From Pseudaminobacter sp040045035 (GTDB taxonomy: Bacteria > Pseudomonadota > Alphaproteobacteria > Rhizobiales > Rhizobiaceae), in NCBI RefSeq assembly GCF_040045035.1, contig NZ_JBDZDS010000002.1:62001-126000 (forward strand): DNA of 64,000 nucleotides, written 5' to 3'. This document shows, piece by piece, positions 55,116 through 62,849 of this stretch (position 1 is its first letter; each line of letters starts with the position of its first letter). The notes under the pieces were generated by a model. The model worked only from the letters and a program-made list of their open reading frames with translations. It searched no databases and was not told the DNA's origin. Made by a program: the position numbers and the translations under genes.

Positions 55116-56381
55116 TCACCCGTGCGTCTGGAACCAGTCGACCAGCAGCGCCTCAAGCGCATCGACCAACGGTTCGTCTTCCAGTTCCTCGATGACCTCG
55201 GCAACGAACGCCCTGACCAACAGGCCCCGCGCCGTCTTCTCGTCAATGCCGCGTGCCATCAGGTAGAACAGATGGTTGCGGTCGATCTCGGTGACGGTGG
55301 CGCCATGGCCGCACTGCACGTCGTCGGCGAAGATTTCGAGTTCGGGCTTGGTCGAGAACTCGCCCTCGTCCGACAGAAGCAGCGTGTTGCAGGCCATGCG
55401 CGCGTCGGTCTTCTGCGCGATCTGGTGCACGTTGATGCGGCCCTGGAACACGCCGTTCGCCTTGTCGGTGACGACGTTGCGCACGATCTCGCGCGAGCCG
55501 GTGTGTGGTACGGCGTGGTCGAGCACCATGGTGACATCCGTGTGCGTATCGCCGGCCAGAAGGTTGACGCCGCGCAACTGGAAGTCCGAACCCTGACCCT
55601 TGGTGACGACACGGATTTCCTGCCGCACCAGCTTGCCGCCGGTATTCATGATGAAGAGCGTCAGCTTGGCGTCCTTGCCGATCCAGGCATTGAACTGGCC
55701 GAGATGGGTCGCCGTGTCCGGCTGCTCCTGCACGATCACCCAGGTGATGTTAGAGCCCTCGCCGACCACCACATTGTCGACCGACGAGACGAGCGCGGAG
55801 CCCGTGCCGGTCTGGCGTTCGACGATGGTGGCGGTCACGCCCGCGCCCACCTTCACGGCGAACCGCGCATGGACCTGTCCGCCGGCCTGCACGTTCTGCA
55901 GCTCGATCGGCTTCTCCAGCACCGTCCCGTCGGCGATGTTCAGCAGCCAGCCGTCGGCCACAAAGGCGCTGTTCAGTGCACCGATGGCGTCGTCTGCGTC
56001 CTGGGGCCCGAGCGCCGGAGCGTAGGTGCCGTCGCCGAGCTTTTCGGAGACCGACGAAACCGTAACGCCCTCGATTCCGGCCGCCTTGCCGGCAGTGCCG
56101 TTAAGCAATGCCAATACCGAAGATCCCTCGATGAGCGGTGCCACCGGCGTGGCCGCCGCGGCAGCGTCGAAAGCCGGAACGGCGGTGAGCAGACGGCGCA
56201 GGTCCGTGTAATGCCAGGATTCGATGCGGCGCGTCGGCAGGCCGAACTTGATGGCCTCGATGGCGGCGTCACGCTTCAGCGTCACCTCGCCGTTGCCCGG
56301 CAGCAGCGACAGACGCTCGCCGAAGGCGTCGATCAACGCCGCCTCGGCCGGTGTCCGCGGAGGTTGTATCTGGACGTTCAT
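55116..56381 (-). CDS. sufD: Fe-S scaffold subunit SufD
   Basis: 421 residues, a right-handed beta-helix protein partnering SufB and SufC. Recognisable are TRRIESWHYTDLRRLL near residue 45, the repeats in the middle, MACNTLLLSDEGEFSTKPEL and EIFADDVQCGHGATVTEIDR, then FYLMARGIDEKTARGLLVRA. The conserved His of CGHGAT is present. ATG 56381 (MNVQIQPP) begins 8 bp after sufC. Confidence 0.95.
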   Translation of the reverse strand: MNVQIQPPRTPAEAALIDAFGERLSLLPGNGEVTLKRDAAIEAIKFGLPTRRIESWHYTDLRRLLTAVPAFDAAAAATPVAPLIEGSSVLALLNGTAGKAAGIEGVTVSSVSEKLGDGTYAPALGPQDADDAIGALNSAFVADGWLLNIADGTVLEKPIELQNVQAGGQVHARFAVKVGAGVTATIVERQTGTGSALVSSVDNVVVGEGSNITWVIVQEQPDTATHLGQFNAWIGKDAKLTLFIMNTGGKLVRQEIRVVTKGQGSDFQLRGVNLLAGDTHTDVTMVLDHAVPHTGSREIVRNVVTDKANGVFQGRINVHQIAQKTDARMACNTLLLSDEGEFSTKPELEIFADDVQCGHGATVTEIDRNHLFYLMARGIDEKTARGLLVRAFVAEVIEELEDEPLVDALEALLVDWFQTHG

Positions 56382-56389
56382 GGCTCCCC

Positions 56390-57145
56390 TCACGCGGCCT
56401 CTTCGATGATCCCGGCGTAGCCGTTTTCTTCCAGCTCATAGGCCAGCGACTTGTCGCCCGACTTGATGACCTGGCCCTTGTAAAGCACATGCACCGAATC
56501 CGGCACGATGTAATCGAGCAGACGCTGGTAGTGGGTGATGACCACGATCGAGCGATCCGGCGAACGGAGCTGGTTCACTCCATCGGCCACGATCTTCAGC
56601 GCGTCGATGTCGAGACCGGAATCGGTCTCGTCTAGCACGCAGAGTTTCGGCTCCAGAAGCTTCATCTGGAGGATTTCGGCGCGCTTCTTCTCGCCGCCGG
56701 AGAAGCCGACATTGAGCGGACGCTTCAGCATGCCGAGATCCATGCTGAGCTGGCCGGCAGCGTGCTTCACGCGCTTCATGAGATCGGGGATCGACAGCGG
56801 ATCCTCGCCACGCGCCTTGCGCTGGGCGTTCATCGCCACCTTCAGGAACTCCATGGTCGCCACGCCCGGTATCTCCATCGGGTACTGGAAGGCCAGGAAG
56901 ATGCCCGAAGCGGCGCGCTCGGCCGGATCCATCTCGAGGATCGACTGGCCGTTGTAAATGATCTCGCCCTCGGTAACTTCATAGTCCTCACGGCCCGCGA
57001 GCACATAGGAAAGGGTCGACTTGCCCGAACCGTTCGGGCCCATGATGGCGGCAACCTCGCCGTCCTTTACGGTGAGGTTCAGCCCACGGATGATCTCGAC
57101 GCCGGTTTCGGCAACGCGGGCATGCAGGTTCTTGATTTCAAGCAT
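56390..57145 (-). CDS. sufC: Suf ABC-type ATPase SufC
   Basis: 251 residues. Walker A GPNGSGKS at 36-43, the signature LNVGFSGGEKKRAEILQMKL, and Walker B with CVLDETDSGLDIDALKIVA. The ATPase drives conformational change of the SufBCD scaffold during cluster assembly in the cytoplasm. It lies 31 bp after sufB and 8 bp before sufD. Confidence 0.96.
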   Translation of the reverse strand: MLEIKNLHARVAETGVEIIRGLNLTVKDGEVAAIMGPNGSGKSTLSYVLAGREDYEVTEGEIIYNGQSILEMDPAERAASGIFLAFQYPMEIPGVATMEFLKVAMNAQRKARGEDPLSIPDLMKRVKHAAGQLSMDLGMLKRPLNVGFSGGEKKRAEILQMKLLEPKLCVLDETDSGLDIDALKIVADGVNQLRSPDRSIVVITHYQRLLDYIVPDSVHVLYKGQVIKSGDKSLAYELEENGYAGIIEEAA

Positions 57146-57176
57146 CTTTTTCTTCTTCCTGAATTCGCAATTCCGG

Positions 57177-58694
57177 TCAGCCGACCGATCCCTCGAGGCT
57201 GATGCCGATGAGCTTCTGCGCCTCCACGGCGAACTCCATTGGCAGCTCCTGGATGACTTCCTTGACGAAGCCGTTGACGATCAGCGCGATCGCCTCTTCC
57301 TCGGGAATGCCGCGCTGCATGACATAAAACTTCTGGTCGTCCGAAATCTTCGAGGTGGTCGCCTCGTGCTCGAACTGGGCGGTCGAGTTCTTGGCTTCCA
57401 TGTAAGGCACCGTGTGCGCGCCGCACTGGTCGCCGATCAACAGCGAGTCGCAGTTGGTGAAATTGCGCGCATTGGTGGCCTTGCGGTGCGCCGAAACCTG
57501 CCCGCGATAGGTGTTCTGCGAGAAGCCGGCGGCGATGCCCTTGGAGATGATCCGGCTCCTGGTGTTCTTGCCGAGATGGATCATCTTGGTGCCGCTGTCG
57601 ACCTGCTGGTAGCCGTTCGACACAGCGATCGAATAGAAATTGCCCTGGCTGTTGTCGCCGCGCAGGATGCAGCTCGGATACTTCCAGGTGATGGCGGACC
57701 CGGTTTCCACCTGCGTCCAGGAGATTTTCGAACGCGCGCCACGGCAGTCGCCGCGCTTGGTGACGAAGTTGTAGATGCCGCCCTTGCCCTGGGCGTCGCC
57801 CGGGTACCAGTTCTGCACCGTCGAATACTTGATCTCCGCATCGTCCAGCGCGATCAGTTCGACCACGGCGGCGTGAAGCTGGTTCTCGTCGCGCTGCGGG
57901 GCCGTGCAGCCTTCCAGATAGGAGACGTAGGAGCCTTCCTCCGCGATGATCAGCGTGCGCTCGAACTGGCCGGTGTTCTTCTCGTTGATGCGGAAATAGG
58001 TCGAAAGCTCCATCGGGCAGCGAACGCCCTTGGGCACGAACACGAAGGAGCCGTCGGTGAACACCGCCGAATTCAGCGTCGCGTAGAAGTTGTCGGTCGT
58101 GGGAACCACGGTGCCGAGATACTTCTTCACCAGTTCCGGATGCTCGCGGATGGCTTCGGAGATCGAGCAGAAGATAACGCCGGCCTTGGCCAGTTCTTCC
58201 TTGAAGGTGGTGACGACCGAGACGGAGTCGAAAACGGCGTCGACCGCGACGCGGCCGGACTTGTAGACGTTGTCGCCCGCTTCCTCGAACTCGCCCGGCT
58301 GCTCCTTCTGGACGCCGGCAAGGATTTCCTGCTCCCGCAGCGGGATGCCGAGCTTCTCGTAAACCTTCAGCAGTTCAGGGTCGACCTCGTCGAGCGAGCG
58401 CGGGCCCGACTGGTTCTTCGGCGCCGCGTAGTAGTGGATGTCCTGGAAGTCGATCTTCGGATATTCGACGCGCGCCCAGGTGGGCTCCTCAAGCGTCAGC
58501 CAGCGACGGAAAGCGCCCAGACGCCATTCGAGCATCCATTCCGGTTCGTCCTTCTTGGCGGAAATGAAGCGGATGATGTCTTCGTTCAGGCCTTTGGGGG
58601 CCTTGTCCATCTCGATTTCGGTCTCGAATCCGTACTTATACTGGTCCACATCGATCTTGCGGACCTGCTCGATCGTCTCCTGCACAGCAGGCAT
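57177..58694 (-). CDS. sufB: Fe-S scaffold subunit SufB
   Basis: 505 residues, normal for alphaproteobacterial SufB. Seen are YKYGFETEIEMDKAPKGLNE, VFVPKGVRCPMELSTYFRIN, SYLEGCTAPQRDENQLHAAV and the beta-helix core, with conserved Cys in TNCDSLLIGDQCGAHTVPYM and the ending QELPMEFAVEAQKLIGISLE. The nascent cluster is built on it. It follows the group I-like desulfurase gene by 174 bp; that gap shows no gene and may carry an internal promoter. Confidence 0.97.
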   Translation of the reverse strand: MPAVQETIEQVRKIDVDQYKYGFETEIEMDKAPKGLNEDIIRFISAKKDEPEWMLEWRLGAFRRWLTLEEPTWARVEYPKIDFQDIHYYAAPKNQSGPRSLDEVDPELLKVYEKLGIPLREQEILAGVQKEQPGEFEEAGDNVYKSGRVAVDAVFDSVSVVTTFKEELAKAGVIFCSISEAIREHPELVKKYLGTVVPTTDNFYATLNSAVFTDGSFVFVPKGVRCPMELSTYFRINEKNTGQFERTLIIAEEGSYVSYLEGCTAPQRDENQLHAAVVELIALDDAEIKYSTVQNWYPGDAQGKGGIYNFVTKRGDCRGARSKISWTQVETGSAITWKYPSCILRGDNSQGNFYSIAVSNGYQQVDSGTKMIHLGKNTRSRIISKGIAAGFSQNTYRGQVSAHRKATNARNFTNCDSLLIGDQCGAHTVPYMEAKNSTAQFEHEATTSKISDDQKFYVMQRGIPEEEAIALIVNGFVKEVIQELPMEFAVEAQKLIGISLEGSVG

Positions 58695-58868
58695 CAGCGT
58701 TCTCCATCCACGCCGGGGTCAAGGCCCGGCAGTTTTCAAACTATGGCACCGCAGGAGCGGCGTAAGTTCCATATAGTGTGCCTTGGCCGGGAATTCACCC
58801 GCCGAAAGCGCCGCAGGCGCCCCCAAGACACACCGACTTCATGGTCCAAGGACCGGTTTGCAAGGCGC

Positions 58869-60032
58869 TTACGCGGCTTGCGGCTTTCCGGCACGCCGGG
58901 CCAGAAAGCCCGACAGCGCCGCTGTAAACTGCGCGATCTCGGCTCGCGTGGTGGCCGGACCGATGGAAACCCGCAAGGCCCCCTCCGGCCTGTCATGCCC
59001 CATCGCCTTCAGCACATGGCTGGGACCGACCTTGCCCGATGAACAGGCCGAACCTGCCGAAAGGGCAACGCCCGCGAGATCGAAACCAATCTGCGCCGTT
59101 TCCGACTTGATGCCGGGAATAGCGAAGAAAATCGTATTGGCAAGGCGCTCGACCCTTCGCCCAAAGATTTCCGCATCGGGAGCCAGCGACAGGATCGAAG
59201 CCTCGATCTCGTCACGCAGCGCGCGGACCTCGTCCATGCGCCCGAGCGCCGCCTGTGCCTGTCTTGCTGCAGCGCCAAATCCAGCGATGGCAGCCAGGTT
59301 TTCCGTGCCGGCCCTAAAACCCTTTTCCTGGCCACCGCCGACGATCAGGGGCTTGGGCATCATCAGGTCCGAACAAGCCACGAAGGCGCCAGCGCCTTGC
59401 GGGCCGCCGATCTTGTGCGAAGAAAGGATCAGATAATCGACATAACCGGCTGAAACATCGAGTGGAATGCGCCCTGCCGCCTGCACGGCATCGGCCACGA
59501 AAACACCGCCGGCCGCCTTCACGATGCCGCCGATCTCTTCAAGCGGCTGAATGACGCCAGTCTCGTTGTTGGCGGCGTGGATCGCCACCAGAGGCAATCC
59601 TTCCCCCTTGTCGTGCGCAGCCAAGGCTCCAGCGAGCGCGTCGAGATCGACGACGCCATCGGCGTTCACACCGATATTCATCGTGTTCTCCGCACCGAAG
59701 CGGCCTCCATTCAGAACGCAGGGATGATCTGCGGCACTGACATAGAGCCGGCCCATGCGCAGGGCCGAGCGCCCCATCTGCCAGTCTGGCGTGAGCAGCG
59801 TTGTGGCCGCTTCCGTCGCACCCGAAGTGAAGACGACATGCTCCGCCTTCCCGTTGACCAGAGCGGCGACGTCCCGACGCGCATCCTCGACGATCCGGCG
59901 GGCAGCCCGCCCCTCGCTGTGCACGGAGGACGGATTGGCCGACGCATCGAGGGCAGCAAGCATCGCCGCCTGCGCCGAAGGCAGCAGCGGAGCGCTTGCA
60001 TTGTAATCGAGATAGGCGCGGGGGGCAGCCAT
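58869..60032 (-). CDS. NifS/IscS-like cysteine desulfurase (SufS2 position)
   Basis: 387 residues of the group I desulfurases. The PLP Lys is in YLILSSHKIGGPQGAGAFVA, and the catalytic Cys330 is in VALSAGSACSSGKVGPSHVL on the long flexible loop. AHAANNETGVIQPLEEIGGI is the usual pyridoxal ring contact. First gene of the suf operon, matching the sufS2 gene of Agrobacterium. ATG 60032 (MAAPRAYLDYNA) fits the family start better than an upstream in-frame TTG. The weak ribosome site may keep expression low. Confidence 0.9.
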   Translation of the reverse strand: MAAPRAYLDYNASAPLLPSAQAAMLAALDASANPSSVHSEGRAARRIVEDARRDVAALVNGKAEHVVFTSGATEAATTLLTPDWQMGRSALRMGRLYVSAADHPCVLNGGRFGAENTMNIGVNADGVVDLDALAGALAAHDKGEGLPLVAIHAANNETGVIQPLEEIGGIVKAAGGVFVADAVQAAGRIPLDVSAGYVDYLILSSHKIGGPQGAGAFVACSDLMMPKPLIVGGGQEKGFRAGTENLAAIAGFGAAARQAQAALGRMDEVRALRDEIEASILSLAPDAEIFGRRVERLANTIFFAIPGIKSETAQIGFDLAGVALSAGSACSSGKVGPSHVLKAMGHDRPEGALRVSIGPATTRAEIAQFTAALSGFLARRAGKPQAA

Positions 60033-60148
60033 TTGCGCTCGATCGGTCCTTAAAGCCAACATTCGGGCGCTTCGAACGTTATTTCCTTGAAATTACAAGG
60101 CCAGACGTCCTATTTACCCGGTTTGCCAAACAGGTGGTCGCGCCACCA

Positions 60149-60167
60149 GTTTTGAACAGTTCTAAAC
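60149..60167. promoter_or_regulatory. ICE-like palindrome (candidate Irr box) upstream of the suf operon
   Basis: GTTTTGAACAGTTCTAAAC is a 19-bp palindrome with 9-bp arms around a central A and a single mismatch. It fits the iron-control element recognised by Irr in Rhizobiales (TTTAGAA-N3-TTCTAAA type) at all but one position. It lies 117 bp before the desulfurase start and 95 bp before the divergent hydrolase start, so it could control both. A nearby GGTGG-TCGCG-CCACC hairpin at about 60133-60147 overlaps neither arm. Confidence 0.65.
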
Positions 60168-60262
60168 TAGCTTGTAGGAAGGCGCTTACAGCGCGTCAAG
60201 GCCAGCGAAGGGAATTGTTTCGATCGGCAGTCAAGTTTTGCGCGAGTCAAGTGGAGTCATAT

Positions 60263-60937
60263 ATGCCTGAGGTCATTTTCGCCGGTCCGGCGGGTCGTCT
60301 GGAAGGCCGCTACCAGCCGTCGAAAGAGAAGAACGCGCCGATCGCCATCATCCTGCATCCGCACCCTCAGTTCGGCGGCACGATGAACAACAAGATCGTC
60401 TACGACCTCTTCTATATGTTCCAGAAGCGGGATTTCACCACCCTGCGCTTCAATTTCCGCGGCATCGGCCGCAGCCAGGGCGAGTTCGACCACGGCACGG
60501 GCGAGCTGTCCGATGCCGCCGCCGCGCTCGACTGGATTCAGGCGCTGCACCCCGATTCGAAATCCTGCTGGGTGGCCGGTTATTCCTTTGGCGCCTGGAT
60601 CGGCATGCAGCTTCTGATGCGCCGTCCGGAGATCGAGGGCTTCATCTCGGTCGCCCCGCAGCCCAACACATACGACTTCTCGTTCCTGGCGCCCTGCCCG
60701 TCTTCCGGCCTCATCATCCATGGCGATGCCGACAAGGTGGCTCCGCCGAAGGATGTACAGGGCCTGGTCGACAAGCTGCACACGCAGAAGGGCATCACCA
60801 TCACGCAGAAGACGCTGCCCGGCGCCAACCACTTCTTCGCCAATCACAGCGAGCTGCTGATCGAAGAATGCGCCGAATATCTCGACCGTCGCCTGGCAGG
60901 CGAACTGGCCGACCCGCGCCCGAAGCGTCTCCGGTAA
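60263..60937 (+). CDS. Alpha/beta hydrolase
   Basis: 224 residues. The pattern AIILHPHPQFGGTMNNKIVY, LRFNFRGIGRSQGEFDHGTG, nucleophile elbow VAGYSFGAWIGMQ, acid SSGLIIHGDADKVAPPKDV and PGANHFFANHS with the His matches the conserved bacterial hydrolase group that includes many alphaproteobacterial proteins of unknown substrate. No signal peptide is seen. It lies 21 bp before the PaiB-type gene and is divergent from the suf operon, sharing its control region. Confidence 0.88.
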   Translation: MPEVIFAGPAGRLEGRYQPSKEKNAPIAIILHPHPQFGGTMNNKIVYDLFYMFQKRDFTTLRFNFRGIGRSQGEFDHGTGELSDAAAALDWIQALHPDSKSCWVAGYSFGAWIGMQLLMRRPEIEGFISVAPQPNTYDFSFLAPCPSSGLIIHGDADKVAPPKDVQGLVDKLHTQKGITITQKTLPGANHFFANHSELLIEECAEYLDRRLAGELADPRPKRLR

Positions 60938-60958
60938 CGCTCAAAAGGAACAGCAGCC

Positions 60959-61612
60959 ATGTACCAGCCCCCTCATTTCATCGAGACGAGGCTGGACGTG
61001 CTGCACGCCCTCATACGAGCACACCCGCTCGGCCTGCTCATTTCCAACGGCACGGAGAACGGCATCACAGCCAATCCCGTGCCGTTTTTGCTGGATTCGG
61101 AGTTTGCGCCCAGCGGCAGGCTGCGGGCGCACATGGCCAAGGCCAACGGCCAATGGCGACAGATGGCCGAAAGCCCTGATGCGCAGGTTCTGGTCGTCTT
61201 TCAGGGCGTCGACACCTATGTCACGCCCTCCTGGTACGAGACCAAGCGCGAAACCGGCAAGGTTGTGCCGACCTGGAACTACGCCATGGTGCAGGTGCGT
61301 GGCCGGGCGCGCGTGATTGACGATACCTCTTGGATCGCCGGACAAGTGACGGAACTGACCGCCACCCACGAAGCGGAACGGCCAGCGCCATGGGCGGTGA
61401 CCGACGCGCCCGAGAGCTATGTCCAGGCGCAGGTCAAGGGCATCATCGGCCTCGAAATCGAGATCGCCGAAATATCCGGCAAGTGGAAAGTAAGCCAGAA
61501 TCGCCCCGTCGCCGACCGCCTTGGTGTGGCAGAGGGGCTTGCAGCCGAGGACGAAACCTCGGCCGCTGAAATGGCCGGACTTGTTCGCCAATACGGCGGC
61601 TTGAACGAATAG
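60959..61612 (+). CDS. PaiB-family FMN-binding regulator
   Basis: 217 residues: MYQPPHFIETRLDVLHALIR, HPLGLLISNGTENGITANPV, FQGVDTYVTPSWYETKRETG KVVPTWNYA (the diagnostic YVTPSWY and VPTWNY motifs), and the ending KGIIGLEIEIAEISGKWKVS QNR. PaiB proteins have a split-barrel flavin fold and were described as negative transcriptional regulators in Bacillus; their function in alphaproteobacteria is unproven. Probably co-transcribed with the hydrolase upstream. Confidence 0.9.
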   Translation: MYQPPHFIETRLDVLHALIRAHPLGLLISNGTENGITANPVPFLLDSEFAPSGRLRAHMAKANGQWRQMAESPDAQVLVVFQGVDTYVTPSWYETKRETGKVVPTWNYAMVQVRGRARVIDDTSWIAGQVTELTATHEAERPAPWAVTDAPESYVQAQVKGIIGLEIEIAEISGKWKVSQNRPVADRLGVAEGLAAEDETSAAEMAGLVRQYGGLNE

Positions 61613-61618
61613 TTCGTC

Positions 61619-62743
61619 TTAAGGCTTCACCAGAACTCCGCCGCTGACCGCTTCCCGGCATCCTGTCGTCGTCGGAAATGTCAGCGGCAGACCCTTCATC
61701 GACCGCACGGCCAGAAAGGCCCAGGCTTCGGCCTCGGTCGCATCGCCGTCCAGGCCGGCATCTTCCGCCACGATCACCTCGGCGCCCGTCTTCTCGGCGC
61801 CATTTCGCAGGTCTCCGACGATGTGGGGGTTCTTGCGTCCCCCTCCGCAGACGATCCAGAGTTTTGGCGCTTCGGGCACATGCTCGACCGCCTTCAGAAT
61901 CGCTTCCGCCGACACGGCCGCCAACGTCCGAGCACCGTCGGACAATTCCAGCCCTGCTGCCGGTTCGAGCGTGAAATCGTTTCGGTCCAATGATTTGGGC
62001 CCGCCACGAGCGAAAAACGGGGCCGCCATATAGCTGGCGACAACCTTTGCAACAATGCCGCCCTCGCTGGCGATGGTGCCGCCGGAATCGTAAGGCACAC
62101 CACCTTCGCGCGACACCCACTGGTCGATCAGCGTGTTGCCCGGGCCGGTATCGAAGGCGATGGGATCGCCGCTCGCCGGCACATAAGTGATGTTCGAAAT
62201 GCCGCCGACATTGACGAAGACCATGGGGTGGCGCCTTGAGAAACGCTCGGGCAAGGAACCCGCGAGCGCGGAATGATAGGCCGGCACGAGCGGAGCGCCC
62301 TGCCCCCCATGCAACATGTCGTTGGCGCGCATGTCGTAGACCACGGGAATGCCGAGCTCCTTTGCCAGCAGTTCGCCGTCACCCAACTGCACGGTCAGGC
62401 CAAGATGCGGCCGGTGCAGAACGGTCTGGCCATGGAAACCGACGATCTCGGGCTTGCCCCACCTTCCGGGATCCGAGCCAAGAAAGGCCTCCACGGCGCG
62501 CACATGCCGAAGCGTGATCTCCCGCTCCAACTCGGCAAGGTCACCTGGCCGTTCCTCGCGCCGGTCGATTCCCTTGGCGGTTTCCAGAGATGCTTCGAGG
62601 CGACGTCGGAAAGTGGCATCATAGGGAACGAAAAACGAAGGGCCGGATTCGACGGAATTGACGCCATCGGTCCTGAGCATGGCAATATCGATGCCATCCA
62701 TCGACGTGCCGCTCATCAGGCCAATCGCACAGATTGCCGACAT
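61619..62743 (-). CDS. anmK: Anhydro-N-acetylmuramic acid kinase
   Basis: 374 residues. The ATP-site AIGLMSGTSMDGIDIAML, EIVGFHGQTVLHRP, VQLGDGELLAKELGIPVVYD, VFVNVGGISNITYVP, FDTGPGNTLIDQWV and LWIVCGGGRKNPHIV are all present. It cleaves and phosphorylates 1,6-anhydro-MurNAc during cell-wall recycling, giving MurNAc-6-phosphate. It is divergent from tyrS with about 105 bp between starts. Confidence 0.95.
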   Translation of the reverse strand: MSAICAIGLMSGTSMDGIDIAMLRTDGVNSVESGPSFFVPYDATFRRRLEASLETAKGIDRREERPGDLAELEREITLRHVRAVEAFLGSDPGRWGKPEIVGFHGQTVLHRPHLGLTVQLGDGELLAKELGIPVVYDMRANDMLHGGQGAPLVPAYHSALAGSLPERFSRRHPMVFVNVGGISNITYVPASGDPIAFDTGPGNTLIDQWVSREGGVPYDSGGTIASEGGIVAKVVASYMAAPFFARGGPKSLDRNDFTLEPAAGLELSDGARTLAAVSAEAILKAVEHVPEAPKLWIVCGGGRKNPHIVGDLRNGAEKTGAEVIVAEDAGLDGDATEAEAWAFLAVRSMKGLPLTFPTTTGCREAVSGGVLVKP

Positions 62744-62849
62744 TTTGTCCCCTGTCCTTGTGATTCTCCGCCGCCGGATGCTAAACGGCGACAGCTACAC
62801 TTGCCATGTTCGCGGCAAGCCCTTCTGGCATTCTCGGGAAAAGAAAGAA

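Noticed and set aside
54000..56420. Very long open frame (about 800 codons) on the plus strand
   Set aside because: It is antisense to sufS and sufD, His/Asp/Arg-rich and low in structure; in GC-rich DNA such shadow frames are common. The minus-strand genes are unmistakable.
57021..59042. Plus-strand open frame of about 670 codons
   Set aside because: Antisense to sufB and the end of the desulfurase gene; no recognisable motif.
60149..60167. The suf palindrome as a LexA box
   Set aside because: LexA sites in this group are direct GTTC-N7-GTTC repeats; this is an inverted repeat with TTT/AAA ends, which fits an Irr box better.
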